The notes beneath the pieces were generated by a model, which did not search any database, was not told where the DNA came from, and saw only the letters and a list, made by a program, of their open reading frames with translations. 64,000 nt of DNA from Lacibacter sp. H375 (lineage in GTDB: Bacteria > Bacteroidota > Bacteroidia > Chitinophagales > Chitinophagaceae), in contig NZ_JBBKTT010000001.1 of NCBI RefSeq assembly GCF_037892425.1, positions 62,001-126,000 of the forward strand. The letters run 5' to 3'. Below, piece after piece: positions 26,260 through 34,552 of this stretch. Within the stretch, counting starts at the first letter, position 1. Each line of letters starts with the position of its first letter. Both the position numbers and the translations under genes were made by a program.

Positions 26260-26895
26260 CTAAAACAATCCGTACAACTGCGAATCGATGCGATTTATGA
26301 TCTCACCTAAATGCTCTTCATTTTCTGCAAATTTGTTCTGATCAACATCAATCACCAATAAACTTCCTTCTTTATATTGATCGATCCACTTGTTATAATA
26401 CTCATTGAGTTTTTTGAGATAATCAAGTCGGATATTTTCTTCATACTCTCTGCCTCGCTTTTGAATCTGTGCTACCAACGTTGGTACCGATGCTTTTAAA
26501 TAGATCAACAGATCAGGAGGAGAAACCATTGTTTTTAATGTGGAGAAGAATGAAAAGTAATTCTCAAAATCACGTTTGCCCATCAATCCCATATCATGAA
26601 GATTGGGTGCAAAGATGTGTGCATCTTCAAAAATGGTACGGTCTTGTATAACGGTTTCTGTTCCACGTTGAATTTCCAATACCTGGTTTAGGCGATTGTT
26701 TAAAAAGTAAATCTGCAGGTTAAAACTCCACCGTGGCATGTCTTCGTAAAAATCGTTGAGGTAGGGATTATGATCCACATCTTCAAACTGGGGTATCCAT
26801 TTGTAATGCTTTGCCAGCATTTCAGTAAGGGTCGTTTTTCCAGCGCCGATGTTACCGGCAATAGCCACATGTTTTGGTTTTTTACTTTTCGCCAT
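26260..26895 (-). CDS. deoxynucleoside kinase (dNK/dGK family)
   Basis: 211 aa. P-loop GNIGAGKTT at residues 14-22, the DR motif at 85-86 with E90-D91 (QDRTIFEDAHIF), and a lid segment QKRGREYEE. This is the thymidine kinase 2/deoxyguanosine kinase-like family that phosphorylates salvaged deoxynucleosides. The specificity cannot be told from sequence alone. It lies downstream of nothing obvious and convergent with pckA, with trpS 92 bp further to the right on the same strand. Confidence 0.9.
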   Translation of the reverse strand: MAKSKKPKHVAIAGNIGAGKTTLTEMLAKHYKWIPQFEDVDHNPYLNDFYEDMPRWSFNLQIYFLNNRLNQVLEIQRGTETVIQDRTIFEDAHIFAPNLHDMGLMGKRDFENYFSFFSTLKTMVSPPDLLIYLKASVPTLVAQIQKRGREYEENIRLDYLKKLNEYYNKWIDQYKEGSLLVIDVDQNKFAENEEHLGEIINRIDSQLYGLF

Positions 26896-26954
26896 AAATC
26901 AGATAATTCCAATGTCTACCATCCAAAATAGAAGGACGTTCAAAGTAAAACTTC

Positions 26955-26977
26955 TTTTTGGATTTTGGGTTTTGGAC
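26955..26977 (-). repeat. heptad tract after trpS
   Basis: On the minus strand it reads GTCCAAA, ACCCAAA, ATCCAAA, AA in 7-bp register. It lies ~10 bp beyond the trpS stop (26988). Confidence 0.6.
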
Positions 26978-26987
26978 CTTGTGTTTT

Positions 26988-27992
26988 TTAAAAATAATTA
27001 AGTCCCATTGCTTCTCTCGTTAATTCAATGGTTTTGCGGGCACTGATCCTTGCTTTTTCAGCTCCTTTCAACATCACTTCTTTCAAATATGCATCATCGT
27101 TTTCAATAGCTTTTGCTTTTTCACGAATAGGCGAAACAAATTTGACCATATCTTCACCCAGTTGCTTTTTCATATCACCATAACGAATCACACAATTATT
27201 GAAATCGTCTTCAAACTTCTGAATGGTATCAGGTGTACTTACCAAACGCATCAACTGGAAAATATTTTCAATATAGTCAGGCTTTGTGGAATTCTGCTCA
27301 GTTGGACCAGCATCCGTTTTTGCTTTCATCACTTTTTTACGGATCACTTCATCCTCATCTGCCAGGTAAATCGTTGCGTTTTGGTTTTCACTCTTACTCA
27401 TCTTTCCTGTTCCATCAAGGCTGGGCACTTTTATCAACTCCCCTCCAAAATTAAACGCAGATGGCTCAGGGAATACGTCTCCATAACGGTGGTTGAAACG
27501 GTTGGCAAAATTGCGGGCCATTTCAAGATGCTGCTCCTGGTCTTTACCAACCGGAACATAACTGGCTCGAAACAGTAAGATATCTGCTGCCATTAACACC
27601 GGATAAGTAAGTAAGCCTGCATTTACATTATCAGGATGCGCTCTCACTTTATCTTTAAAGGTTGTTGTTTTTTCCAGCTCACCTTTATAGGCCATCATGT
27701 TGAGATAGAGATAAAGCTCCGCTGTTTCATATATATGACTTTGACAATAGAACGCCACTTTTTCAGGATCTAATCCGCAGGCGATGTTCTCTGCAAACAC
27801 ACGTCTTACATTTGCTTTCAACTCCTTTGTATCAGGATGCGTGGTAAGTGAATGCCAATCGGCCACCATAAAAAAACATTCATACTCATCCTGCATTTTC
27901 ACATAATTCTTCATGGCACCAAAATAATTCCCGAGGTGAAGATAACCTGTTGGGCGGAGGCCACTCATTACTATTTCTTTCTGTTTGCTCAT
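26988..27992 (-). CDS. trpS: tryptophanyl-tRNA synthetase
   Basis: 334 aa class Ic synthetase. The HIGH-like motif is HLGN at residues 19-22 (PTGYLHLGNYFGAMK) and the KMSKS motif is at 197-201. It charges tRNA-Trp with tryptophan. The length is normal. No T-box or Trp leader is visible upstream. A TATCTTCG sequence ~37 bp before the ATG resembles a -7 box with one mismatch. Confidence 0.96.
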   Translation of the reverse strand: MSKQKEIVMSGLRPTGYLHLGNYFGAMKNYVKMQDEYECFFMVADWHSLTTHPDTKELKANVRRVFAENIACGLDPEKVAFYCQSHIYETAELYLYLNMMAYKGELEKTTTFKDKVRAHPDNVNAGLLTYPVLMAADILLFRASYVPVGKDQEQHLEMARNFANRFNHRYGDVFPEPSAFNFGGELIKVPSLDGTGKMSKSENQNATIYLADEDEVIRKKVMKAKTDAGPTEQNSTKPDYIENIFQLMRLVSTPDTIQKFEDDFNNCVIRYGDMKKQLGEDMVKFVSPIREKAKAIENDDAYLKEVMLKGAEKARISARKTIELTREAMGLNYF

Positions 27993-28060
27993 ACTATTTG
28001 ATCTTTCTTACACAAATAAGTGGGCGAAGATAAAACTTGTTTTCTGTGCTATGGACAAAA

Positions 28061-28087
28061 AAATCCCCCCGTAAATCGGAGGGATTT
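28061..28087 (-). terminator. terminator after the OmpA-family gene
   Basis: AAATCCC pairs with GGGATTT, continuing after one mismatch with CCG/CGG, around a 5-nt loop. A run of seven A on the plus strand (28054-28060) gives the T tract on the minus strand. It is 20 bp beyond the stop at 28107. Confidence 0.8.
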
Positions 28088-28106
28088 CAAAATAAATATC
28101 TTTCAA

Positions 28107-29441
28107 TTAATAACTTCTCAATTTCAATTCAACCCTGCGGTTTTTCGCTTTACCGGCAGCTGTTTTATTATCAGCAATTGGTTTATCAATTCCATAACCG
28201 GCAGAAGTCAAACGGCTCTTGTCAATACCTTGCGCAACCAGATAAGCCTTTACAGCAGCAGCACGGTTTTCAGATAATGTTTGATTCTTAGCCGCATCAC
28301 CACTGTTATCAGTATGCCCTTCAACATCCAACTGAAGTGTTGGATTATCTTTCAATATCTGCGCCACTTCGTTTAACGGAGCATATGATTTCTTCTGCAA
28401 CTGATAGCTACCAGTATTGAAGAAAATATTGCGTGCAGCAAATTCAACTTTTGTTTTGATTTCTTCCTTTACTTCCGGGCAACCTGCATTTGCTGCAATA
28501 CCTGCAACAGCCGGGCATTTATCTTCTTCATCATTCACCCCATCCTTATCAGTATCAGGAACAGGGCAACCGTTGTAACGTGCTACACCTGCCTGTTGAG
28601 GACATTTGTCTTCTTCATCATTAATACCATCCTTATCGCTGTCGGGGATTGGGCAACCACTATAACGGGCCAAGCCTGCAACATCAGCACATTTATCATC
28701 TTTATCAGCAACACCATCTTTATCCTTATCAGGACATCCACGTAATGCAGCTACACCAGCTTCATCGGGACAAACATCATCCACATCCAATACACCATCG
28801 CCATCCTTATCTTTCGGAGGTTCCGGAGTTGGGGGAGGCGGAGGAGGTGGAGCTACCCTTTCTTTAAGTGGTACGCTTACCCCAAAAGAATGCACCAATC
28901 CATAATTAGCCCTTGATGTTACCGGAACACGGTAACCAGTGTTAAGATGAACAAATACCTGGTTGAATAAATTCACCTGTAGTCCTGCACCAACTGGAAT
29001 TTGTGCCATCCAGTTTCCCCTTTCAACTGAAGCGCCTATACCGGCTTGTAAATAAGGGACTACCCAATAATTATCAGGAAGCAGTTTTATGTTCAGATTT
29101 GCGTCTATTTCACCATAAAATTTATCACTTGTGCCAACATCCAAGGTATTTCGGGAAGGGTAGGTTAAGAAAGTTCCGCCAATCCTGGCCATAACATCAA
29201 TATTGTTTGTAATTCCTTCCATATAGTGAAGCGTAAGCCCAGGTTGCAAACGATCCCTTTTTCCCAAACTCTTTTCCCTAAGTACAGTTGAAAGACCTTT
29301 ATTTTTTATATCAACGCCAGACTGAAAATCGAACATTGAAAACTGAAACCCAATTGAAGGCAGTTTTTTTAGATCCTTATTCTGAGCGCCTGCAGTTAAA
29401 AAACAGCAAAATGCGACCAGTAATACGAGCGATTGTTTCAT
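28107..29441 (-). CDS. OmpA-family outer-membrane protein with TSP3 calcium repeats
   Basis: 444 aa from the ATG at 29441. The frame continues 126 bp upstream, but that part overlaps the rlpA 3' end and lacks a signal. Signal peptide: MKQSLVLLVAFCCFLTAGAQ. Residues ~20-230 form a beta-barrel-like domain. Four thrombospondin type 3 repeats (D-x-D-x-D-G-x-x-D) then lie at ~245-340 after a proline-rich hinge of seven P. The C-terminal ~110 residues are an OmpA peptidoglycan-binding domain (NTGSYQLQKKSYAPLNEVAQ, VEGHTDNSGDAAKNQTLSEN, GYGIDKPIADN). It anchors the outer membrane to the wall. A TATTTTTG box lies 24 bp upstream. Confidence 0.93.
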   Translation of the reverse strand: MKQSLVLLVAFCCFLTAGAQNKDLKKLPSIGFQFSMFDFQSGVDIKNKGLSTVLREKSLGKRDRLQPGLTLHYMEGITNNIDVMARIGGTFLTYPSRNTLDVGTSDKFYGEIDANLNIKLLPDNYWVVPYLQAGIGASVERGNWMAQIPVGAGLQVNLFNQVFVHLNTGYRVPVTSRANYGLVHSFGVSVPLKERVAPPPPPPPTPEPPKDKDGDGVLDVDDVCPDEAGVAALRGCPDKDKDGVADKDDKCADVAGLARYSGCPIPDSDKDGINDEEDKCPQQAGVARYNGCPVPDTDKDGVNDEEDKCPAVAGIAANAGCPEVKEEIKTKVEFAARNIFFNTGSYQLQKKSYAPLNEVAQILKDNPTLQLDVEGHTDNSGDAAKNQTLSENRAAAVKAYLVAQGIDKSRLTSAGYGIDKPIADNKTAAGKAKNRRVELKLRSY

Positions 29442-29464
29442 AATATGAATTGTTTTGGAATGAG

Positions 29465-29472
29465 CAAAAATA
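29465..29472 (-). promoter_or_regulatory. -7 promoter box (TATTTTTG) of the OmpA-family gene
   Basis: It matches TAnnTTTG on the minus strand, 24 bp before the ATG at 29441. At 19-20 bp upstream there is TTTA rather than TTTG, so the -33 element is weak. Confidence 0.45.
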
Positions 29473-29532
29473 ACGGTAGGTAGCATAATGGTAAAATTAA
29501 TTACCCACATTCTTATGAACTTAAGCCTCAAT

Positions 29533-29949
29533 TTATTTCGATGGCGGCTTTTTACCCAGTACCTCAACTTTTACACGGGTTAGTCCGCTTTTGATGAATC
29601 CGAGTTTTGTTGCCGCCAGTCTCGACAGATCAATAATACGTTTGTTCTTGTGGTGCAGCCGATCATTTATTTTAACTACAACTGAGCGTTTGTTGCGAAG
29701 GTTGGTTACCCGTACATAGGTGCCTAAAGGAAGGGTGTTGTGTGCTGCAGTTAGCTTCTGATTACTGAAAATTTCGCCATTGGCTGTTTTGCGACCGTTG
29801 AATTTATTGGAGTAAAAACTGGCAAGCCCATATTGGATCTTTGATTTGCCGTTTGATTTTTTTACAGATTTTGTACTGTCTTGCTGAGCCGTAACATTGA
29901 GTACCGATGCTGAAAAAACCAAAACAAATAGAAGGCAGAATTTCTTCAT
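29533..29949 (-). CDS. rlpA: RlpA-like double-psi beta-barrel septal protein
   Basis: 138 aa from the ATG at 29949. A TTG directly before it is in frame. The signal peptide ends near residue 22 (SVLNVTAQQD). The DPBB domain spans ~38-130: GLASFYSNKFNGRKTANGEI, AHNTLPLGTYVRVTNLRNKR, VVKINDRLHHKNKRIIDLSR. In RlpA lytic transglycosylases the key residues are a His and Asp. Here AAHNTLP and INDR supply them. It lacks a SPOR domain, as is common for short Bacteroidota versions. The stop of the L,D-transpeptidase gene lies 6 bp upstream, so they are probably co-transcribed. Confidence 0.85.
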   Translation of the reverse strand: MKKFCLLFVLVFSASVLNVTAQQDSTKSVKKSNGKSKIQYGLASFYSNKFNGRKTANGEIFSNQKLTAAHNTLPLGTYVRVTNLRNKRSVVVKINDRLHHKNKRIIDLSRLAATKLGFIKSGLTRVKVEVLGKKPPSK

Positions 29950-29955
29950 CAATCG

Positions 29956-31653
29956 TTATTTGGTTGAGAAATAAGCTTCACGTGCCACTTTATCTTCGTT
30001 GTAAATATCTTCAAAGAAAATAAGCTTCCCCTCTTTCCCGGCTGCGGTAAAGTAACGGAAATAAACGGGAAGTTTGGTTTTTACCTTAACAACATGTTTC
30101 TCTTTTCGTTCAAGCCAAACTTTAATAGAATCACTTTCAACACGGGATGGATCAAATTCATAATTGATACTGTCAAGGGCAGAAATATAGTAGGTGAGTT
30201 TCTCCCATTCCTGCACACGAACACAACCATGACTTAAAGCACGTTTTGCATTCTTAAACAGATACCGTTGATTTGTATCATGCAGGTAAACAGAATATTT
30301 ATTAGGGAAATTAAATTTCAGAATACCTAATGCATTATCATCTCCACTACCTTGTACTACTTTATAGGGAATTCCTTTCTTATATTTTGTCCAATCTACA
30401 GCATACGGATCCACCTCTTCGCCCTCCCAGGTTAGAAGTGAATACCCTTTTTTTGCAAGATAGCCAGGATCTCTTCGAAGAGAAGGAACAATTTCCTTCA
30501 TGATGATACTGTTAGGAATGGTCCATTGCGGATAGGTAACCATATCGCTGATACGGCTTGTCAACAAAGGTGTTCGTGTATTTGGTTTACCCACCACCAC
30601 TTTGCTTTCAAGACGAAGAGTATCATTATCCCACAGCTCAAGTTTATAAGCGGGAAGATTGACCCATATATAGCGCTCGGGCATTTTTGGAGGTAACACT
30701 TTATAACGGTCGAGATTAATAGCGATGCGTTTGAATTTTTCTGCATCAGTATTGTTGAGAAGACGAACCACCTGCACCCCAAATTTGCCATCAACAGTTA
30801 ACTCTCTTTTCTTTTGCAGTTTAATAAGTGCTTCTTTTAATTGTGCTGAATCAACATTTTCTAATTGCCAGCTTAGCATTCCTTCTTCCTGTAAACGTTT
30901 CATCAACGATTTTACAAAGGCCAATGAATCTTTATAGGGATAGGAAACATAAGTATATTTTTTTTCGAAATCGGCACTGTCAATAAATTGCTTTGATGCC
31001 ACTTTTAATTCAACATAACCATCGTGTGATGGTTCTAATGCATGAAACACTTCCGATATAGATTTTCCATTTATTACAGCATTCAGATTCGACTGATAAA
31101 ATTTATCCGTGAGCACAGAATCCGGATTCATGAAGGTGCTATCAACTTTCAAACGACCCACATGCAGATGAGCAGCGATATTGAAAAATGCGTCCGTCAA
31201 TAATACGTCAGCCTTCGACCAAAGAGCGGCATCCCTCCTGTCTCCAACAGCAGCCGTATCTGCAGCAAAACGTGCAGCAAGATTCTTCAGAACAGGATAA
31301 TGATAATCGTTGGGAAATAAACCATACAATTTTGCCTGTTGAATAAACAACAACATCGAATCGGCTAAAGAAAGAAATTGCTCGTCGCTGCTCCAAACAG
31401 CTTTATATCCTGTTTGCTTATAGTAAGCATCAACAACATTTGGACGGGAAACTTTGGTACTGTCATCGGCTTTCCCATCATCTTCAATACGGGAAAGTAA
31501 TTCATTGATATTTTTCTTAACCCGTTCGTTCATTTGTTCGGGTTCAACAACAATATCTTTCACCTCTTTTGTTTCTCCATCGCCACAAGCATTCGTGGTC
31601 AACATAAAAACAAATAACAGGAACAAGGAAGAGGCGGTAAACTGTTTTCTCAT
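29956..31653 (-). CDS. L,D-transpeptidase (YcbB/LdtD-like) lipoprotein
   Basis: 565 aa. A lipobox (MLTTNACGDG) ends the signal sequence, so it is probably a lipoprotein. A scaffold domain precedes a peptidoglycan-binding-like stretch (LKEALIKLQKKRELTVDGKF, ~265-300). The YkuD catalytic domain spans ~320-490: IWVNLPAYKLELWD, VVVGKPNTRTPLL, YPQWTIPNSIIMKEIVP, and the HGCVRV active site with Cys477. It makes 3-3 (L,D) cross-links in the peptidoglycan. Neighbouring RlpA and the divergent VanX-type dipeptidase form a wall-remodelling group. Confidence 0.93.
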   Translation of the reverse strand: MRKQFTASSLFLLFVFMLTTNACGDGETKEVKDIVVEPEQMNERVKKNINELLSRIEDDGKADDSTKVSRPNVVDAYYKQTGYKAVWSSDEQFLSLADSMLLFIQQAKLYGLFPNDYHYPVLKNLAARFAADTAAVGDRRDAALWSKADVLLTDAFFNIAAHLHVGRLKVDSTFMNPDSVLTDKFYQSNLNAVINGKSISEVFHALEPSHDGYVELKVASKQFIDSADFEKKYTYVSYPYKDSLAFVKSLMKRLQEEGMLSWQLENVDSAQLKEALIKLQKKRELTVDGKFGVQVVRLLNNTDAEKFKRIAINLDRYKVLPPKMPERYIWVNLPAYKLELWDNDTLRLESKVVVGKPNTRTPLLTSRISDMVTYPQWTIPNSIIMKEIVPSLRRDPGYLAKKGYSLLTWEGEEVDPYAVDWTKYKKGIPYKVVQGSGDDNALGILKFNFPNKYSVYLHDTNQRYLFKNAKRALSHGCVRVQEWEKLTYYISALDSINYEFDPSRVESDSIKVWLERKEKHVVKVKTKLPVYFRYFTAAGKEGKLIFFEDIYNEDKVAREAYFSTK

Positions 31654-31695
31654 CTAATGATTACATTTATCTTTCCATCACCAAAAAGTTCAGTA

Positions 31696-32445
31696 ATGGA
31701 TGTTTTTCAGATAGTCAAAATAGCGAAACGGTTGCACATAGCAATAACCGCTGTCTTGTTTTTTTCCCTGTTGGTTTTACCCTCATTTGCGCAAAAGCTG
31801 AAAACCAGCAGATATGGCGTTCGGTATATTGCTTCTGAAAAAAGTTTCCGTCAAACATTAACATTGGACAGCAATAAAAAAATGGTCGAATTGAAACAGC
31901 TGATGCCCGCACTTATTTATGAATTTCACTATGCAACCAGTGACAATTTTGTAAAACGACCCTTATATCCAGTGAATACTGATTTCACCTTTTTAAGATT
32001 ACCTGCTGCAAATGCCTTGCAAAAAGTACAAATAGAGCTGAATGAAAAAGGATTTGGGTTGAAGATTTTTGATGCTTACCGTCCCTACTCTGTTACCGTA
32101 AAATTCTGGGAACTGATCAAAGATGAACGTTATGTTGCCAACCCGACGAAAGGAAGCGGGCATAACCGTGGCCTTGCTGTTGACTTAACCATTGTTGATT
32201 TGAAAACAGGTGTTGAATTAAATATGGGCACTGACTTTGATAATTTTACTGATACTGCACATCATACATTCGCACAATTAAACACAACCATTTTGCGAAA
32301 CAGGAAACTGTTGAAAGAGTTGATGCTGAAACACGGCTTCAATTTACTGGAAACAGAATGGTGGCATTATTACTGGCCGAATGACAGGAATTATGAAGTG
32401 TTGGACCTTGATTTTAAGAAACTGAAGAAACTTTCTTCTAATTGA
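31696..32445 (+). CDS. D-Ala-D-Ala dipeptidase, VanX type
   Basis: 249 aa from the ATG at 31696 (a start at 31657 is also open). Signal-like segment at residues 10-32. Zinc ligands of the VanX/peptidase M15D family are present: H156 and D163 (SGHNRGLAVD) and H224 with catalytic E221 (ETEWWHY). The DAYRP motif at 126-130 binds substrate. It cleaves D-Ala-D-Ala dipeptide, here most likely in recycling of wall fragments in the periplasm rather than in vancomycin resistance, because no VanA/VanH/VanS is present. It overlaps the convergent DUF952 gene by 8 bp. Confidence 0.9.
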   Translation: MDVFQIVKIAKRLHIAITAVLFFSLLVLPSFAQKLKTSRYGVRYIASEKSFRQTLTLDSNKKMVELKQLMPALIYEFHYATSDNFVKRPLYPVNTDFTFLRLPAANALQKVQIELNEKGFGLKIFDAYRPYSVTVKFWELIKDERYVANPTKGSGHNRGLAVDLTIVDLKTGVELNMGTDFDNFTDTAHHTFAQLNTTILRNRKLLKELMLKHGFNLLETEWWHYYWPNDRNYEVLDLDFKKLKKLSSN

Positions 32446-32740
32446 TTGCAACTACATCAACAACTGCATCAACATTAATTGTTCCATACACATGCGGAAA
32501 TGTATCTTCAGTTGAAGGACTCCACTCAAATACAAAACGGCTTGTCAATTTATCCGTATCGACCACAAGTTTAACTAAATCAGTTTTGCCGGCGAAATAA
32601 CGTTCAAGCACACCTGCCACCTGGTTTTCCTGTGAGCAATGAATAAACCCTTCTTCTTTGAGAGAAGGCGTTTCATAGTAGCCGTTTGCTTTTGCTGCAT
32701 TCCATTCAGCAGCTGTGGTAACATGATAAATAATGGGCAT
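32438..32740 (-). CDS. DUF952 family protein
   Basis: 100 aa. IYHVTTAAEWNAAK, LKEEGFIHCSQENQV and FPHVYGTINVDAVVDV are the DUF952 signature, with conserved His and Glu residues in an ADP-ribosyltransferase-like small fold. Function is unknown. It follows the VOC gene by 2 bp and is probably the tail of the aromatic operon transcript. The 3' end overlaps the VanX gene by 8 bp. Confidence 0.85.
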   Translation of the reverse strand: MPIIYHVTTAAEWNAAKANGYYETPSLKEEGFIHCSQENQVAGVLERYFAGKTDLVKLVVDTDKLTSRFVFEWSPSTEDTFPHVYGTINVDAVVDVVAIN

Positions 32741-32742
32741 CG

Positions 32743-33186
32743 TTAACGTTTTACTTCGTTCAGTTCAATTAAATAACCATCGGGATCGGCAAGATAGATC
32801 TGCACAGCACCATCAAAACGAACTTGTTTATGAAAGTTCATATTATGTTGCGTTAAATACTTTTCAGCAGCAGCAATAGAAGTTACAAACAATGCAAAAT
32901 GACCGCCGTTGCGATCGTTCTTTACTTCAAAATTTCTTCCTGCCAGTAAATGTATCTGTTGATCAGTTCCCAACTTAAACCAGGAACGGATTGCTTTTAA
33001 TGAATCAGGCACTGCAACAGGTTCAAGCCCCATTACTTCTTTATAAAATTTGGTACTTGCTGCAATGTCTTTTACGTGTAAGGCAACATGATTGTGTTTC
33101 ACCACTTCGATCTTTGCATCTGTTTGTGCAAAAGAAATTGTTGTGATGAGTAAGGCAAAGAAGGCAATCGCTAATCGTTGAAGCAT
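32743..33186 (-). CDS. secreted VOC (glyoxalase-fold) protein
   Basis: 147 aa. A signal peptide is likely (MLQRLAIAFFALLITTISFA). The VOC fold is single, with NHVALHVKDIAASTKFYKEV, WFKLGTDQQIHLLAG, GHFALFVTSIAAAEKYLTQ and IYLADPDGYLIELNEV, giving His and Glu metal ligands at the usual ends. The substrate is unknown. Exported VOC proteins are uncommon but are seen in Bacteroidota. It lies 9 bp after the aroC stop on the same strand. Confidence 0.85.
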   Translation of the reverse strand: MLQRLAIAFFALLITTISFAQTDAKIEVVKHNHVALHVKDIAASTKFYKEVMGLEPVAVPDSLKAIRSWFKLGTDQQIHLLAGRNFEVKNDRNGGHFALFVTSIAAAEKYLTQHNMNFHKQVRFDGAVQIYLADPDGYLIELNEVKR

Positions 33187-33195
33187 ACTGTAAAG

Positions 33196-34191
33196 TTAAG
33201 AGACAATTCGTTTGATCCGTTGTTCCTGCAACATAAGATCAGCCAATACAATAGCTGTTGCAGCTTCTACAATAACAGGGGCACGCAAAGCAACGCACAG
33301 ATCATGACGTCCCTTGATGGAAAACTTTTCCATCTGTTCTGTATCCCAATTTAAACTGGTTTGTTCTTTTGGAGTTGAAGATGTTGGCTTAATGGCAATA
33401 CGGAACACTAATTCATTTCCATTGGTAATACCGCCTACCACACCACCGGCATGATTGGTCACTGTTTTACCAATCATATTTTCAATCGCATCATTATGTT
33501 CGCTGCCGAACATTTTTGCAGCAGCAAAACCGGTTCCGAATTCCACACCACGTACTGCAGGAATAGTAAACATCATTTGAGCAAGCAATGATTCAACGGA
33601 ATCGAAATATGGTTCACCTAAACCAACAGGTAAACCCGTTACTCTGCATTCAACTAAACCTCCAACTGAATCTTTTGCATCAATTGCATTTTGTAATCCT
33701 TTCTCTAAATCTTTTTCGCCGCCGATCTCTTTTACTTCTGCATGAATAGAAACACCAGTCATGAGTTTTTTTGCAATGGCACCAGCGGCAACTAAGCCTG
33801 TTGTGAGTCGTGCACTAAAGTGTCCGCCACCACGATAATCTTCATGTCCGCCAAACTTTTGATGTGCCACCCAATCAGCATGACCGGGACGTGGAATGCT
33901 GCGTTGCTTGTTATAATCTTCGCTGCGTGTATTATTATTTTCAAAGAAAATGGCAATAGGAAAGCCGGTGGTCTTCTCATTAAACGTTCCACTTTTGAAA
34001 AACGGATAATCCGCTTCCTGGCGTGGAGTAGTTCCTTTTTGTTTGCCACCTTTTCTGCGTTCGAGATCAGGTAAGAGATCATCAGCTGTTAACGACAATC
34101 CTGCCGGACAACCATCTACTACAATACCTACGCTTTCGCCATGCGATTCGCCAAAGATGGATACACGAAATAATTTACCGAATGAGTTCAT
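33196..34191 (-). CDS. aroC: chorismate synthase
   Basis: 331 aa. Signatures: SFGKLFRVSIFGESHGESVG at the N-terminus, RRKGGKQKGTTPRQEAD, SIPRPGHADWV, GGGHFSARLT, AGGVVGGITNGNEL and GRHDLCVALRAPVIVEA. It converts EPSP to chorismate using reduced FMN. It is slightly short of the ~360 residues of E. coli. It is the last biosynthetic gene of the aromatic operon, 4 bp after the small membrane protein. Confidence 0.96.
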   Translation of the reverse strand: MNSFGKLFRVSIFGESHGESVGIVVDGCPAGLSLTADDLLPDLERRKGGKQKGTTPRQEADYPFFKSGTFNEKTTGFPIAIFFENNNTRSEDYNKQRSIPRPGHADWVAHQKFGGHEDYRGGGHFSARLTTGLVAAGAIAKKLMTGVSIHAEVKEIGGEKDLEKGLQNAIDAKDSVGGLVECRVTGLPVGLGEPYFDSVESLLAQMMFTIPAVRGVEFGTGFAAAKMFGSEHNDAIENMIGKTVTNHAGGVVGGITNGNELVFRIAIKPTSSTPKEQTSLNWDTEQMEKFSIKGRHDLCVALRAPVIVEAATAIVLADLMLQEQRIKRIVS

Positions 34192-34195
34192 ATAA

Positions 34196-34537
34196 CTATT
34201 TAACCTTTCGTTTTATTAACAAGCGTACTAAAAATAATATTCTTTCTATGGTAAGTGCATAGGAAAATGAACAAACCAAAATTGGCAGCATGAAATCCCA
34301 AAACCACCCAACTGAATCCCAAAACGAAAAAGACCTACATTGTCGACTTACTGGATAAACTAATTTATCATACAACCCTTTGAAAAATGCCTGGTGAGCG
34401 CTGAGTTTATCGTCATAATTTTTTGAGTCAAGTGCAACAATTAATGCCCAGCAAAACAAAAAAACAAGGGAAACGAATATTCCCAAAAATATCCACAGTT
34501 TAAATCCTCTGAATATTAACTTGAATAGCTTCTCCAA
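34196..34537 (-). CDS. unrecognised two-helix membrane protein in the aro operon
   Basis: 113 aa. Two hydrophobic segments, ~14-38 and ~80-100, flank a short soluble loop with a lone Cys (SRQCRSF). The start is TTG at 34537, because an ATG 7 bp upstream is out of frame and gives only a short peptide. I do not recognise the family. It lies between aroA (15 bp) and aroC (4 bp) in the same orientation, so it is co-transcribed. A link to aromatic metabolism is unproven. Confidence 0.6.
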   Translation of the reverse strand: MEKLFKLIFRGFKLWIFLGIFVSLVFLFCWALIVALDSKNYDDKLSAHQAFFKGLYDKLVYPVSRQCRSFSFWDSVGWFWDFMLPILVCSFSYALTIERILFLVRLLIKRKVK

Positions 34538-34552
34538 CTTTCATTTAATGAA

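Noticed and set aside
26880-28040. Trp leader or T-box ahead of trpS
   Set aside because: No Trp-rich short ORF and no T-box core sequence; T-boxes are not expected in this phylum.
29441-29567. Upstream extension of the OmpA-family ORF
   Set aside because: It overlaps the rlpA gene end, lacks a signal peptide and contains the promoter-like TATTTTTG; ATG at 29441 with a signal peptide is preferred.
31657-32445. Vancomycin resistance function for the VanX-type gene
   Set aside because: No vanH, vanA, vanR or vanS nearby; the neighbours are wall-remodelling genes.
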